Positions 46,613 through 55,913 of a stretch of DNA of 64,000 nucleotides are shown here, piece after piece. The stretch is from Thalassospira lucentensis MCCC 1A00383 = DSM 14000. Its GTDB lineage: Bacteria > Pseudomonadota > Alphaproteobacteria > Rhodospirillales > Thalassospiraceae. Under the pieces are notes generated by a model that saw only the letters and a program-made list of their open reading frames with translations, was not told the DNA's origin and searched no databases. The translations under genes and the position numbers were made by a program. How positions within the stretch are numbered: position 1 is the stretch's first letter; each line of letters begins with the position of its first letter. The stretch lies in the NCBI RefSeq assembly GCF_000421265.1, contig NZ_ATWN01000007.1, positions 186,001 through 250,000 of the forward strand, written 5' to 3'.

Positions 46613-47776
46613 ATGAAACTGGCCGTTCCAAAGGAAATATGGCCCGGAGAGAAGCGCGTTGCCGTCACGCCAGAGACAGTCAAGAAGCTGAAGTCACTGG
46701 GGTTTGACGTTGCAATTGAGGCTGGCGCCGGAATAGATGCCGCCATACCGGATGATCGATTTGTCGATGCCGGGGCAACCATTGCCAAAACAATGAAAAC
46801 CACCGTCAAGGATGCCGACGTTATCTTTAAGGTACGTCCACCTGTCATTGACGGCAAAACCAACGAATTGACCGCCTATAAAAAGGGGGCCGCGGTTGTG
46901 GCCCTGCTTGAGCCGTTTGACCGTAAAGAGCTGCTTGATGCCATGGCCAAGGCCGGTGTCGATGGCTATTCCATGGAACTGATGCCGCGTATTTCGCGTG
47001 CGCAGTCGATGGATGTTCTGTCATCGCAATCGAACCTTGCGGGCTATCGCGCCGTGCTTGAGGCCGCCCATCAGTTTGGCCGCATTTATCCGATGATGAT
47101 GACAGCAGCAGGGACACTTGCCCCGGCGCGTGTTCTTGTGGTTGGGGCCGGTGTTGCCGGTTTGCAGGCGATTGCAACCGCCAAGCGCCTTGGGGCTGTG
47201 GTGTCGGCATTTGATGTGCGCCCGGCGGTCAAGGAACAGGTCCAGTCGCTTGGCGGGACATTTATTGAAGTCGAAGACGACGAAGCGGACGCTGCCGAAA
47301 CATCGGGCGGCTATGCCAAGGAAATGTCGGACGACTACAAGAAAAAGCAGGCCGATAAGCTTAAAGAGGTTCTGGCGAAAACCGATATCGTCATCACCAC
47401 CGCCCTTATTCCCGGCCGTCCGGCCCCGGAAATTGTCACGGCCGACATGGTCGCAGGCATGAAGCCGGGTTCGGTGATCATTGATCTTGCGGCCGAACGC
47501 GGTGGCAATGTCGCCGGGGTTAAACTTGGTCAGACCATCACGACGGCCAACGGGGTCAAACTGATTGGTCCGGAAAACATCACAAGTGCGGTCGCAACCG
47601 ATGCAACCGCGATGTATGCCAAGAACCTTTTGAATTTCATCACGCTTTCTGTTGATACGGAAAAGGGCGCATTAGTGTTTAACGGCGAAGATCAGATCAT
47701 TGCCGAAACCCGCCTGACCCATGATGGAAAGATTGTTCACCCGAAATTCGGTGGGGAGGCGGTCGCAAATGGCTGA
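46613..47776 (+). CDS. pntAA: NAD(P) transhydrogenase subunit alpha part 1
   Basis: A 387-residue NAD(H)-binding domain I of the proton-translocating transhydrogenase. It lies on the cytoplasmic face and passes hydride to NADP+ bound by Pnt[21 protein letters not shown] starts the protein, and the Rossmann motif [20 protein letters not shown] lies at about 172-191. Unlike E. coli PntA, it has no membrane segment; that is supplied by the next gene, the arrangement of R. rubrum. AAGGAGG precedes the ATG. It overlaps pntAB by eight bases. Confidence 0.95.
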   Translation: MKLAVPKEIWPGEKRVAVTPETVKKLKSLGFDVAIEAGAGIDAAIPDDRFVDAGATIAKTMKTTVKDADVIFKVRPPVIDGKTNELTAYKKGAAVVALLEPFDRKELLDAMAKAGVDGYSMELMPRISRAQSMDVLSSQSNLAGYRAVLEAAHQFGRIYPMMMTAAGTLAPARVLVVGAGVAGLQAIATAKRLGAVVSAFDVRPAVKEQVQSLGGTFIEVEDDEADAAETSGGYAKEMSDDYKKKQADKLKEVLAKTDIVITTALIPGRPAPEIVTADMVAGMKPGSVIIDLAAERGGNVAGVKLGQTITTANGVKLIGPENITSAVATDATAMYAKNLLNFITLSVDTEKGALVFNGEDQIIAETRLTHDGKIVHPKFGGEAVANG

Positions 47777-48200
47777 TCAATCCGTTACCCAGAATGCAAA
47801 CGAGCTGCGCGATGCAGCCCTTGGACTGGCCGAGCAGGCCGCACAACTGGCCGATAAATTGGCCAATGGTGCGGGTGATGCGGCAATGACGGTCACAACC
47901 ACTGTTCAGGGATCGGGTGTCAGCCCGACCGTGATGGGGTTGACCGTTTTCGTACTGGCCTGCTTTGTCGGCTATTACGTTGTGTGGAAAGTCACCCCGG
48001 CCCTTCATTCGCCCTTGATGGCGGTGACCAATGCGATTTCATCGGTGATCATTGTCGGCGCGCTTCTGGCGTCCGGTCCGGTTGACATGAACCTGTCAAA
48101 GGTCATGGGCTTCCTCGCCGTGGTGTTGGCGTCCGTGAACATCTTTGGCGGCTTCATCGTTGCGCAGCGCATGCTGCAAATGTTCAAGAAAAAGAAGTAG
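47769..48200 (+). CDS. pntAB: NAD(P) transhydrogenase subunit alpha part 2
   Basis: A 143-residue membrane subunit forming part of the proton channel (domain II). After a ~50-residue N-terminal helix come three or four TM segments ([57 protein letters not shown]). It ends in a lysine-rich tail. The ATG at 47769 overlaps the pntAA end; earlier in-frame starts fall inside pntAA. It lies 12 bases before pntB. Confidence 0.92.
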   Translation: MADQSVTQNANELRDAALGLAEQAAQLADKLANGAGDAAMTVTTTVQGSGVSPTVMGLTVFVLACFVGYYVVWKVTPALHSPLMAVTNAISSVIIVGALLASGPVDMNLSKVMGFLAVVLASVNIFGGFIVAQRMLQMFKKKK

Positions 48201-48212
48201 GGGGAACACACA

Positions 48213-49610
48213 ATGTCGGAAAACCTATCGGCTTTCCTGTATCTGGTGGCCTCGGTCTGCTTCATCCTGTCATTGCGCGGGCTGTCGTCACCTGACTCTG
48301 CACGTACGGGCAACATCCTTGGCATGGTGGGGATGGCAATTGCCATTGCGACCACGCTGGCGTCGCCCCAGGTGCTGTCTTACACCACCATTATCGTCGG
48401 CATTCTGATTGGTGGCTCGATCGGTACTGTGATCGCGCTCAAGATCAAAATGACGGCCTTGCCACAACTGGTGGCGGCCTTTCACTCGCTTGTCGGTCTG
48501 GCGGCGGTGTTTGTCGCCGGTGCTGCGTTGTATTCTCCGGGTGCTTATGGCCTTGGCACGGCGGGCAATATCGGTGCGGCCAGCCTGATTGAAATGGGGC
48601 TGGGGGTTGCGATTGGTGCGATCACCTTTACGGGTTCGCTTGTCGCCTTTGGCAAATTGCAGGGTATTGTTTCGGGAACGCCAGTGCGCTTTACCGGGCA
48701 ACATATGCTGAACCTTGCCATCGGGATTGGAATTGTTGTCTTTGGCATCATTCTGGTCACGACCGAAAGCCATATGGCGTTCTGGATACTGGTGGCATTA
48801 GCACTTGTTCTGGGCATCACGCTGATCATTCCGATTGGCGGGGCGGACATGCCAGTTGTTGTTTCCATGCTGAACTCCTATTCGGGTTGGGCAGCATGTG
48901 GCATCGGCTTTACGCTTCAGAACAATGCGCTGATCATTACCGGCGCGCTGGTGGGTGCATCGGGTGCGATCCTGTCCTACATCATGTGTAAGGGCATGAA
49001 CCGCTCGATCTTTAACGTCATCTTTGGCGGCTTTGGTGCCGAAGGCGAAAGTGCGGCTGTTGCAGGCGGGGATGCGGATCGTCCGGTTAAATCCGGGTCG
49101 GCTGATGATGCGTCGTTCATCATGAAAAATGCATCAAGTGTGATCATCGTGCCGGGCTATGGCATGGCGGTGGCACAGGCACAGCATGCACTGCGTGAAA
49201 TGGCTGATATCCTTAAGGCCGAGGGCGTTAAAGTCCGTTATGCCATCCATCCGGTGGCCGGACGTATGCCGGGGCATATGAACGTGCTTCTGGCTGAGGC
49301 AAATGTGCCGTACGAGGACGTCATGGAGATGGACGAAATCAACCGTGATTTCGGGTCGGCTGACGTGGCGTTTGTTATTGGTGCGAATGACATCACCAAC
49401 CCGGCGGCCAAAACCGATCCGGCCAGCCCGATCTTTGGTATGCCGATCCTTGAGGTCGAAAAAGCCAAAACGGTGCTGTTCATCAAACGTGGCATGTCTG
49501 CGGGCTATGCCGGCATTCAGAACGAATTGTTCTTTAAGGACAATACGATGATGCTGTTTGGGGATGCCAAAAAGATGTGCGAAGAAATCGTCACGCATCT
49601 TGATAACTGA
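48213..49610 (+). CDS. pntB: NAD(P) transhydrogenase subunit beta
   Basis: A 465-residue PntB. About eight or nine TM helices (residues 1-270) complete the proton channel, and the C-terminal ~180 residues are the NADP(H)-binding domain III. Its motifs are VIIVPGYGMAVAQAQHALRE, HPVAGRMPGHMNVLLAEA and ANDITNPAAKTDP. The enzyme uses the proton gradient to make NADPH. A GGGGGAA site precedes the ATG. It is followed by a strong terminator at 49637, closing the pntAA-pntAB-pntB operon. Confidence 0.96.
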   Translation: MSENLSAFLYLVASVCFILSLRGLSSPDSARTGNILGMVGMAIAIATTLASPQVLSYTTIIVGILIGGSIGTVIALKIKMTALPQLVAAFHSLVGLAAVFVAGAALYSPGAYGLGTAGNIGAASLIEMGLGVAIGAITFTGSLVAFGKLQGIVSGTPVRFTGQHMLNLAIGIGIVVFGIILVTTESHMAFWILVALALVLGITLIIPIGGADMPVVVSMLNSYSGWAACGIGFTLQNNALIITGALVGASGAILSYIMCKGMNRSIFNVIFGGFGAEGESAAVAGGDADRPVKSGSADDASFIMKNASSVIIVPGYGMAVAQAQHALREMADILKAEGVKVRYAIHPVAGRMPGHMNVLLAEANVPYEDVMEMDEINRDFGSADVAFVIGANDITNPAAKTDPASPIFGMPILEVEKAKTVLFIKRGMSAGYAGIQNELFFKDNTMMLFGDAKKMCEEIVTHLDN

Positions 49611-49636
49611 TCGAACCGTCTGGTTTGAGAAGGCGA

Positions 49637-49667
49637 AAGGCGGCTCCATTGGGGCCGCCTTTTTTAT
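49637..49667 (+). terminator. Rho-independent terminator after pntB
   Basis: AAGGCGGC pairs with GCCGCCTT around a nine-base loop, followed by TTTT. Confidence 0.92.
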
Positions 49668-49678
49668 ACTGCAATTTT

Positions 49679-49706
49679 TTGTGGTTTTTAATTGAGGAAT
49701 TATACT
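49679..49706 (+). promoter_or_regulatory. Sigma-70-type promoter for the nuclease-like gene
   Basis: TTGTGG (49679-49684), a 16-base spacer and TATACT (49701-49706), in an AT-rich stretch 40 bp before the start codon. AGGAG at 49735-49739 is the ribosome-binding site. Confidence 0.55.
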
Positions 49707-49745
49707 AATAATTGAATAATAAATTCAAAATATTAGGAGAGGTTT

Positions 49746-51170
49746 ATGCCCCGGTTTTCTGAGTATTTCGATTTAAAACTTTCTCAGCACCAACTTGATT
49801 TTGTTGATATTGACACTGACTGCGATACACCTGTTTACGTTGACCCTTATGCGATTGAAGTTCGCAATGACGAGTGGGCCGGAGCAGCTTCTGAGAGCAT
49901 CAGAGTGTTTTTTTCTGAAGTGCTAAGGGCGTTGCAGGCTGAAGAAAAAAACTATGCAACCAATCTGATGGCTCACTTGCATGAGCCCCAAGAGACTTTT
50001 CTTGGTGTATCACAAGGTGTGCCGAAAGGGCGCGGCGTGGGCGCGAGACAGGCTAAACAATTGATCAACGCCATTTCGAAGAGCAAAGCTTTTGAAACAG
50101 GAATGTTGTCTGATCTTTCCGAAATGGCTTTGTACGTCGAAGGAATTGATCGCGATAAAATCTCCGATCTAACCACGAATATAATCAGGCATCTCTTGGT
50201 CGAATATACGAAACAACAATGTCTCCTGTTTGGTATCCCTGTGTCCTATTACTCTGGCCCACCACTTTGGGACTCCGCTAGGAAAAATTGGGTTTCTCGG
50301 GAAGTGCATTTGCCATTTATTGAAGACAGTCCGGTGCTACTTGTTCCGAAGTACATTGTGCGGAGGCAGTTATCACTTAATGGTCAGGAGTTTTACAATA
50401 AGCAGATTACAGATTTCTTGATGGCAGAGCATTTGACCGCGAACAGTTCTTTGGTGCAGGTTATCAAGGGTAAGCAGAAGCTACTTAAAAAAGATGTGAG
50501 GGAAGCTCACCCTCGCTCAAAGCAATACGTTGCAGAATTTGCAGTCGCTCATCCGGAAATTTTGGAACTCTATAAGGGCATTGCCTCTCGCCATGGTGCG
50601 ATGAGAACTTTCAATGACGATCAACCGTCGCTTTCCTCAGTATGTAACCGTTTGGTCCCGATATTCTCGGAAATTGAATCGGGAAGAACTGGTGCCAATG
50701 ATTACCACAAACTTGTAATGGGTGTTCTGACAGCACTGTTCTATCCGAACTTGATTCTTCCTCAGATAGAATGGGAGATCCATGACGGCAGAAAAAGGAT
50801 CGATATCGTTTTCACTAATGCCGGAAACAACGGCTTCTTTGCGCAGAGACGTGATGACAATCGGACTGAGTCGAATGCTGTAATAGTAGAATGTAAAAAC
50901 TACTCGGACGATATCGCGAACCCTGAAATTGACCAACTTCTCGGGCGTTTTGACCGTAACAGAGGAAAATTTGGTATCATCACTTGCCGTGCAGTCGATA
51001 ACACTGAAAAGTTGAACCTGCGCCTTAGAGATGCCGCATCTAGAGGGCAGGGATATATTTTGGTGCTGACGGATGAAGACTTAATTGAGATGCTCGAAGC
51101 GAAGGCTAATCTCGATGACAACAAGTTAGAAGCTATTTTGTTCAGTAAGTATCGTGAGCTACTTGGCTGA
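49746..51170 (+). CDS. Putative PD-(D/E)XK nuclease, unknown function (possible defence gene)
   Basis: A 474-residue protein visibly more AT-rich than its neighbours (many AAT, TTT, ATA and AGA codons). The N-terminus carries FVDIDTDCDTPVYVDPYAI. I recall similar text in conserved hypothetical proteins but no function. The C-terminal ~130 residues look like a restriction-endonuclease fold: D353 (KRIDIVF) and E382-C-K384 (VIVECKNY), followed by EIDQLLGRFDRNRGKFGIIT, which resembles Mrr-like domains. No methyltransferase or helicase gene accompanies it. It has its own promoter and lies between the pntB terminator and a host gene, consistent with horizontal insertion. Confidence 0.6.
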   Translation: MPRFSEYFDLKLSQHQLDFVDIDTDCDTPVYVDPYAIEVRNDEWAGAASESIRVFFSEVLRALQAEEKNYATNLMAHLHEPQETFLGVSQGVPKGRGVGARQAKQLINAISKSKAFETGMLSDLSEMALYVEGIDRDKISDLTTNIIRHLLVEYTKQQCLLFGIPVSYYSGPPLWDSARKNWVSREVHLPFIEDSPVLLVPKYIVRRQLSLNGQEFYNKQITDFLMAEHLTANSSLVQVIKGKQKLLKKDVREAHPRSKQYVAEFAVAHPEILELYKGIASRHGAMRTFNDDQPSLSSVCNRLVPIFSEIESGRTGANDYHKLVMGVLTALFYPNLILPQIEWEIHDGRKRIDIVFTNAGNNGFFAQRRDDNRTESNAVIVECKNYSDDIANPEIDQLLGRFDRNRGKFGIITCRAVDNTEKLNLRLRDAASRGQGYILVLTDEDLIEMLEAKANLDDNKLEAILFSKYRELLG

Positions 51171-51237
51171 CATTGCAAAACAGTAGTGTGTAGGTTCTTT
51201 GCTGTAGATCACCGGAAGTTCTAGTTCAGAAGGTCAC

Positions 51238-51825
51238 ATGTTTCGGTTGATAAAAGTCTCAGTGCTTTCTGTCGCTTTACTAACGGTGGCTTTGGCGGGG
51301 TCCATTGCGCTGACGGTGCTGACCTATACGCGCCTGACCGATGAAAAGCCGATTGCGTCGCTGTATTTTGAGCCGGTTGCCGAGGAAGAATTTATCGCGC
51401 ATTTGAGCTCCCCGCATGCGGATGTTGACGGGACCTATAAGGTTTATGGGGATCAATGGCGCATTGATGCCGCGTTCATGAAGCTTCAGCCGTGGGCCAA
51501 TATTCTGGGCATGGATGCGCGCTACAAGCTGGTGCGATTTGAAGGCCGGTATAGTGATATCGAACGCGAAAATACCCAGCCGCATATCGCATATGAACTG
51601 GGTTCTGACGGTGGGTTTGATCTAGGGTATCTGCTGGTAAAGTTGCCCTTTTTGATGGATGCCCAGTACGGCAGTTCGACCTTTACCGACATTTCCGAAG
51701 ATGCGGTCTATACCGTCTATCGCACCCAGTTTGGCCTTCTTGTTCGAAGCGAACCCAAGCCTGAGCCGATTGGGGAAAAGGCGTCTGTCTTGGGGCAAGT
51801 CAGAAGCTGGATCGACGGGGATTAA
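51238..51825 (+). CDS. Membrane-anchored protein of unknown function
   Basis: A 195-residue protein with an N-terminal TM anchor or uncleaved signal (VSVLSVALLTVALAGSIALT, about 8-27). A ~165-residue extracytoplasmic part contains DGTYKVYGDQWRIDAAFMKL and ARYKLVRFEGRYSD, reading like a beta-rich domain. I do not recognise a named family. Base composition returns to the host pattern after the AT-rich nuclease gene. It stands alone before an SDR gene. Confidence 0.75.
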   Translation: MFRLIKVSVLSVALLTVALAGSIALTVLTYTRLTDEKPIASLYFEPVAEEEFIAHLSSPHADVDGTYKVYGDQWRIDAAFMKLQPWANILGMDARYKLVRFEGRYSDIERENTQPHIAYELGSDGGFDLGYLLVKLPFLMDAQYGSSTFTDISEDAVYTVYRTQFGLLVRSEPKPEPIGEKASVLGQVRSWIDGD

Positions 51826-51946
51826 GCGATAAAAACGTCAGGTCCGAAACTGGCGAGCGGTTATTTCGGGGGCGTCATATCTTTCTTTCCATCGTGAACC
51901 GCACCGGGTTGATCATATGCCCGCTGCCAGATGGATTGGAAAAATC

Positions 51947-52711
51947 ATGTTACTTCAAGATAAGATTGTCATCATCACCGGGGCCAGCAGCGGCATCGGT
52001 GCTGCGTCGGCAAAACTGTTTGCATCCGAAGGGGCGAAGCTTGTGCTTGGCGCACGGGGTGCGGACCGGCTTGATCAGGTTGTTACGGAAATTACCGGGG
52101 CAGGCGGCACCGCCTTTGCACTGGCGGGCGATGTTTGTGACGAAGCTTACGCCAAGGCACTGGTCAATGCTGCCGTTGGGGAATATGGCGGGCTTGATGT
52201 CGGGTTTAACAATGCCGGACGGCTGGGCGTTATGGGTGCGATCAGCGACATTGATGAAGCGGGCTGGAATGCAACGCTTCAGACCAATTTGACATCCGCG
52301 ATGTTCGGGGCGAAATACCAGATTCCTGAAATCACCAAACGCGGCGGTGGTTCGGTTATTTTTACCTCCACCTTTATTGGTCATACAATTGGTTTGCCCG
52401 GTGTCACCGCCTATGCTGCGAGCAAGATGGGGCTTTTGGGCATGGCACAGTGTCTGGCAGTGGAGCACGGCGGGACCAATGTCCGGGTGAATGCGCTCGT
52501 GCCTGGTGGCACGGATACGCCGATGGCCGCAACTTTTGCCAATGATCCAGAATCCCGCGCAATGGTCAAAAAATTCCATGCTTTGGGCCGGATTGCCGAT
52601 CCACTGGAAATTGCCAAGGCAGCGCTGTTTCTGGCATCCGATGCGTCTAGCTTTGTTACCGGATCAGCGATGATTGTTGATGGGGGTAATTCGATCTGCA
52701 AGGCGGCGTGA
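51947..52711 (+). CDS. Short-chain dehydrogenase/reductase
   Basis: A 254-residue SDR. The cofactor motif TGASSGIG lies at residues 11-18, NNAG follows in the middle, and the active-site YxxxK is YAASK, with serine or threonine in IFTSTFIGH. The C-terminal DPLEIAKAALFLASDASSFV and IVDGG are typical of the classical group. Basic residues after the first beta strand (GARG) suggest NADP. The ATG at 51947 follows GGAAAAA; an earlier in-frame start at 51917 is less likely. The substrate is unknown. It ends at a bidirectional terminator. Confidence 0.9.
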   Translation: MLLQDKIVIITGASSGIGAASAKLFASEGAKLVLGARGADRLDQVVTEITGAGGTAFALAGDVCDEAYAKALVNAAVGEYGGLDVGFNNAGRLGVMGAISDIDEAGWNATLQTNLTSAMFGAKYQIPEITKRGGGSVIFTSTFIGHTIGLPGVTAYAASKMGLLGMAQCLAVEHGGTNVRVNALVPGGTDTPMAATFANDPESRAMVKKFHALGRIADPLEIAKAALFLASDASSFVTGSAMIVDGGNSICKAA

Positions 52712-52715
52712 TAAG

Positions 52716-52748
52716 CAAAACCCCGCCCGGATATTGGGCGGGGTTTTG
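52716..52748. terminator. Bidirectional terminator
   Basis: CAAAACCCCGCCC pairs perfectly with GGGCGGGGTTTTG around seven bases. It separates the convergent SDR and PepSY genes. Confidence 0.93.
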
Positions 52749-52768
52749 TCTTTGTATGATAAAACGGT

Positions 52769-54193
52769 TTAGCCAAAGGCGCGCTTAAGAACCGGCACGT
52801 TTGAGACGATTAGAACATCAAGTGCCAGAACTGTGACCAGCGTGATGCCGGTCAGCGGGAAGGCTAATGATAGCGCTAACATCATAAATACTGCACCTTT
52901 CCAAAGTGGTAGATTATTGGGAAGGGGCGGGGGTGACAGGTGCAAACTGCCGGATACCGGGCGGCGCAGCCACCACATGACAATGCCGCTGATGCACAGG
53001 AAAATCACGGTCAGGCAAAATAGTGTATTGGCAATCACGTTCCACCAGCCAAGGTCACCTTGATGCAGGGCAATGCCAACCGCCATGCTTTTCGCACCCA
53101 GTGAATAATCAGCAAAGCCAACATTGGCCAGAACCTTGCCGGTATATTGGTCGACATGGATGGTGCGGTCGCCGGTGGGTGAAACGCTATCGCCGCTCAT
53201 GGTGTCGGCCGAGAGGGTGTAAACACCGTTTTCACCCTGCGGCAGATTGACGCGGAATTGCCCAACAAAGCCGATGCTGCGCGCAAAGGCGGTCACGGTA
53301 TCAAGATTAACCGGTGTGCCATCGACAAGGCCGGTGATCCCGGCATCTGATCCCGATGCAGGCATTGGGGTTTGTTCAAGTCCCCAGGGTGCATCATGCA
53401 AAACCCCGTGGTTCATATCGGCGTGAATGTCATCAGATAGCGGGACATTATCCCATTTTTCAGCGGGAAAAGTGCTCCAGGCCTGAACAAACTGACCCCC
53501 CCAGATACCCGCCCATGACAGCCCGGAAATCAAAAAGAAGAACAAAACGACCGAGATGTAAAAGCCACTTGTGACATGCAATTCTTTCCAGAAAGTCCGG
53601 CGTGTTGCCCTGAAGTCTGGCCAAAGGACGGATGCAAACCGTTTGCCGTCGCGCGGCCACCACATGTAAAGCCCGGTAACGATCAGGATAATGCCAAGCC
53701 CGGCGGCAATTTCGATCAATCGGTCGCCAAGATCGCCCATCAGAAGTTCACCGTGAATGTCGCTGGCCCAGTAAAACCAGCTGTCATCGGTGATGATGGT
53801 TTCGCGGATGTTGGTTGTGACGGGATCTACTGTGACGACATGCTGCTTGCCGCCACTGTCGACCAGAAACATGGTGGCAAGATCATCCTCGATCGGGGCA
53901 ATATATTGGCTGACCGTGGCATTGGGCAGGGAGAAGGCCGCGGCATCGGCCTGTATCTGAAGGCTTTGGTGTTGGCCGTCGGATGCAAGAATGCGGTCAC
54001 CAAACCGGGTTTCAATGACATTGAAATACATCATCATCAGGCCTGTTACAGCCAGCATGAGGAGGAACGGCACAACATAAAGCCCGGCATAAAAATGCCA
54101 GCGCCACGCAGCCATATAGAATTTACGGGTTAACGTACGGTTTTCGCGGTCGCGCTGAGGCGCATCCGCCGACTGTGCGGGATGGGTTGTCAT
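52769..54193 (-). CDS. PepSY-associated TM helix protein
   Basis: A 474-residue inner-membrane protein of the PepSY-TM family. TM segments are visible near the N-terminus (AGLYVVPFLLMLAVTGLMMM), at GLGIILIVTGLYMWWP, at GFYISVVLFFFLISGLSWAG and at the C-terminal end (TLFCLTVIFLCISGIVMWWL). Periplasmic PepSY-type repeats follow (VSQYIAPIEDDLATMFLVDS, QYTGKVLANVGF). Members often accompany TonB-dependent iron uptake and may reduce or handle ferric siderophore. ATG 54193 follows AGGTGA. A DUF2946 gene lies 86 bp upstream on the same strand. Confidence 0.87.
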   Translation of the reverse strand: MTTHPAQSADAPQRDRENRTLTRKFYMAAWRWHFYAGLYVVPFLLMLAVTGLMMMYFNVIETRFGDRILASDGQHQSLQIQADAAAFSLPNATVSQYIAPIEDDLATMFLVDSGGKQHVVTVDPVTTNIRETIITDDSWFYWASDIHGELLMGDLGDRLIEIAAGLGIILIVTGLYMWWPRDGKRFASVLWPDFRATRRTFWKELHVTSGFYISVVLFFFLISGLSWAGIWGGQFVQAWSTFPAEKWDNVPLSDDIHADMNHGVLHDAPWGLEQTPMPASGSDAGITGLVDGTPVNLDTVTAFARSIGFVGQFRVNLPQGENGVYTLSADTMSGDSVSPTGDRTIHVDQYTGKVLANVGFADYSLGAKSMAVGIALHQGDLGWWNVIANTLFCLTVIFLCISGIVMWWLRRPVSGSLHLSPPPLPNNLPLWKGAVFMMLALSLAFPLTGITLVTVLALDVLIVSNVPVLKRAFG

Positions 54194-54279
54194 CAAGTTC
54201 ACCTGTATCATCGAAAATGCGTAAAGCACGGTATTGCTGTGCCAGATAAGCGGCGTGCAAAACCTGCGAGTGGGGCAGA

Positions 54280-54672
54280 TCAGATGATGACGGGTGGCGC
54301 GCGGGGGACGGCTGGCGTGTCATAGGTGGTTGCTTGCCATTCGACGCGGGCTGGCAAATGGGCGAGTGCACGTGAGACGAACTCAACTGGTTCAGGCAAC
54401 TGCGGATTATCCGGCAGGGTGACCGATGCGGCGATCCGGCAAAACTCACAAGTATCAAGCATCCCACGGTCATTATCAGGGTCAGCCGCCTGTCCGCCAA
54501 GGCACAAGATCGGCAATGTGCCATCGGGGAGGGCATAGCTTGTCAGGCTGGCTTGCGTGTTTTGGGGAAGCGTTCCAAAGGATGCCAGCTTATGCGAAAA
54601 GCCGACAAGCATCAGCGCGATCACGCATAAAATGCGGATCCCGATATGTGCCCGTGATCGCAATGAAGACAT
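54280..54672 (-). CDS. DUF2946-like small exported protein
   Basis: A 130-residue protein with an N-terminal signal or anchor (IGIRILCVIALMLVGFSH) and a C-D-x-C-like pair (LDTCEFCRIAAS) in the middle. Layout and CEFC motif match DUF2946 proteins, which often neighbour copper- or iron-related membrane genes. The ATG at 54672 follows GGGGAA; an upstream in-frame start at 54756 is rejected. It probably forms an operon with the PepSY gene. A metal-related role is inference. Confidence 0.75.
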   Translation of the reverse strand: MSSLRSRAHIGIRILCVIALMLVGFSHKLASFGTLPQNTQASLTSYALPDGTLPILCLGGQAADPDNDRGMLDTCEFCRIAASVTLPDNPQLPEPVEFVSRALAHLPARVEWQATTYDTPAVPRAPPVII

Positions 54673-54785
54673 GAAGTGTTCCCCGGTCAATGTCATCGTG
54701 TAATGACAGCTACGCGCCGAAGCTCTGAAAGGTTTCAAACGAGCATGCCATGACAATTGTCATGTTTGCAAAAAATGGAGCGTAG

Positions 54786-54824
54786 AAAAACCAAACCCGC
54801 CTGGATTGCTCCGAGGCGGGCTTG
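54786..54824 (-). terminator. Rho-independent terminator after rpsU
   Basis: On the minus strand CCAAgCCCGCCT-type arms fold into CCCGCCT (54796-54802) with AGGCGGG (54814-54820), extended by CCAA/TTGG, followed by a T-rich run. It ends the rpsU transcript. Confidence 0.82.
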
Positions 54825-54903
54825 GCGCACGGGTCCGAACTTAGCAAGCTAAATTCGACCATGCAGTATCACGTTCGAGGAACCCCGAAAGTGAAAAAGA
54901 AGA

Positions 54904-55107
54904 CTAGAAGCCTTCACGCTCGATGCGCTTACGCTCCAGCTTGCGGGAACGACGGACTGCTTCCGCCCCTTCGCGAGCTTTCTTCTCCGACGGCTTTTCA
55001 AAGTGGCGACGGAGTTTCATCTCACGGAAAATGCCCTCACGCTGCATCTTTTTCTTAAGGGCTTTCAGAGCCTGATCGACATTGTTGTCGCGAACGATTA
55101 CCTGCAC
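54904..55107 (-). CDS. rpsU: 30S ribosomal protein S21
   Basis: A 67-residue S21 of the alphaproteobacterial kind: [20 protein letters not shown] near the N-terminus and a very basic C-terminus ([20 protein letters not shown]). S21 helps initiation complexes base-pair with the Shine-Dalgarno sequence. No ATG is present. GTG 55107 is chosen because AGGAG lies ten bases upstream and the family begins M-QV; GTG 55116 would leave only one base after the ribosome-binding site. Confidence 0.93.
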   Translation of the reverse strand: MQVIVRDNNVDQALKALKKKMQREGIFREMKLRRHFEKPSEKKAREGAEAVRRSRKLERKRIEREGF

Positions 55108-55475
55108 GGAAACCACGCTCCTTTCAAAAAAACAAAAACACCCGGAAAGGCGGAATGCCTACCGGTTGGATTTACGGTCAACATGACCGTGGGCTGTATA
55201 TAGTTCAAACCAGCCAAAAAGAAAAGAGGGAAGAGGATATTCGCCTTGGGCGTTTATTCGGCCAATGGGTGCAAAACGCCAAGGCATGGATATCGTATTT
55301 GAGAGGCAGTCTCCTGTTTCCACCTTAAACGGGAATTTAATGGATAATAAATATCCCAAAAGTGGTTATAATGGTCTAACAAAATTCAATATATCAATGG
55401 ATTGGTAAGCAGGCAGGATATCCTGCAAATAGGGTCCCGGTGGGATCCGTCCGCGTTTTGGTTGGGGATTAGACG
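55108..55475. other. rpsU / DUF3302-like divergent intergenic region
   Basis: These 368 bases carry the promoters of two divergent transcripts. The part at 55320-55400 is strongly AT-rich. A 7-bp inverted repeat lies at 55174-55190. No gene is apparent. Confidence 0.5.
55174..55190 (-). promoter_or_regulatory. Inverted repeat in the rpsU leader
   Basis: ACGGTCA (55174-55180) and TGACCGT (55184-55190) around a three-base spacer, 67 bases before the rpsU start. It could form a leader hairpin or a repressor site. Confidence 0.45.
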
Positions 55476-55913
55476 ATGGAAAACAGTCTGCGGGAGGCGG
55501 CAATTGCGCATGCGCCTTTCTTTATTACAGCACCGGGGGAAACAGATGTTCTGTTCTACGGTATCGCATGGTTTGTGGTTTTGGCGGTGTTTGCGCTTGG
55601 CGCGTTCTATCTGACCTTGCATGCCTTGCCTGAGAAACTGGCGCATCACGCCAATCACACGCAGATACAGTTGATCGGTGTTCTGACCCTTTTGGCACTG
55701 TTTACCCATAACGGTGTTTTCTGGGTCGCGGCACTGGTTCTTGCGGTTGTCCGGTTCCCCGACTTTATTTCCCCAATTCAGGCAATTGCAGATTCCTTGA
55801 AAACAATTGCAAGGAACAAGGGCGAGTTTGGCGACTCGACCCGGCACGAGCCCGTGACGGAGACGTCCGTAACCCCCGACATGACCCAGCAGGAGAACCC
55901 CAAAGATGTTTGA
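55476..55913 (+). CDS. DUF3302-like two-TM membrane protein
   Basis: A 145-residue protein with two or three TM segments (VLFYGIAWFVVLAVFALGAF and QLIGVLTLLALFTHNGVFWV extending to ALVLAVVRF). The pattern LPEKLAHHANHTQIQ between them and the pairing with a downstream HlyD-type gene match E. coli YibI/YiaW (DUF3302) next to YibH/YiaV. Its end overlaps the HlyD gene by eight bases. GGGGA precedes the ATG. The function is unknown; an accessory role for the membrane fusion protein is likely. Confidence 0.72.
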   Translation: MENSLREAAIAHAPFFITAPGETDVLFYGIAWFVVLAVFALGAFYLTLHALPEKLAHHANHTQIQLIGVLTLLALFTHNGVFWVAALVLAVVRFPDFISPIQAIADSLKTIARNKGEFGDSTRHEPVTETSVTPDMTQQENPKDV

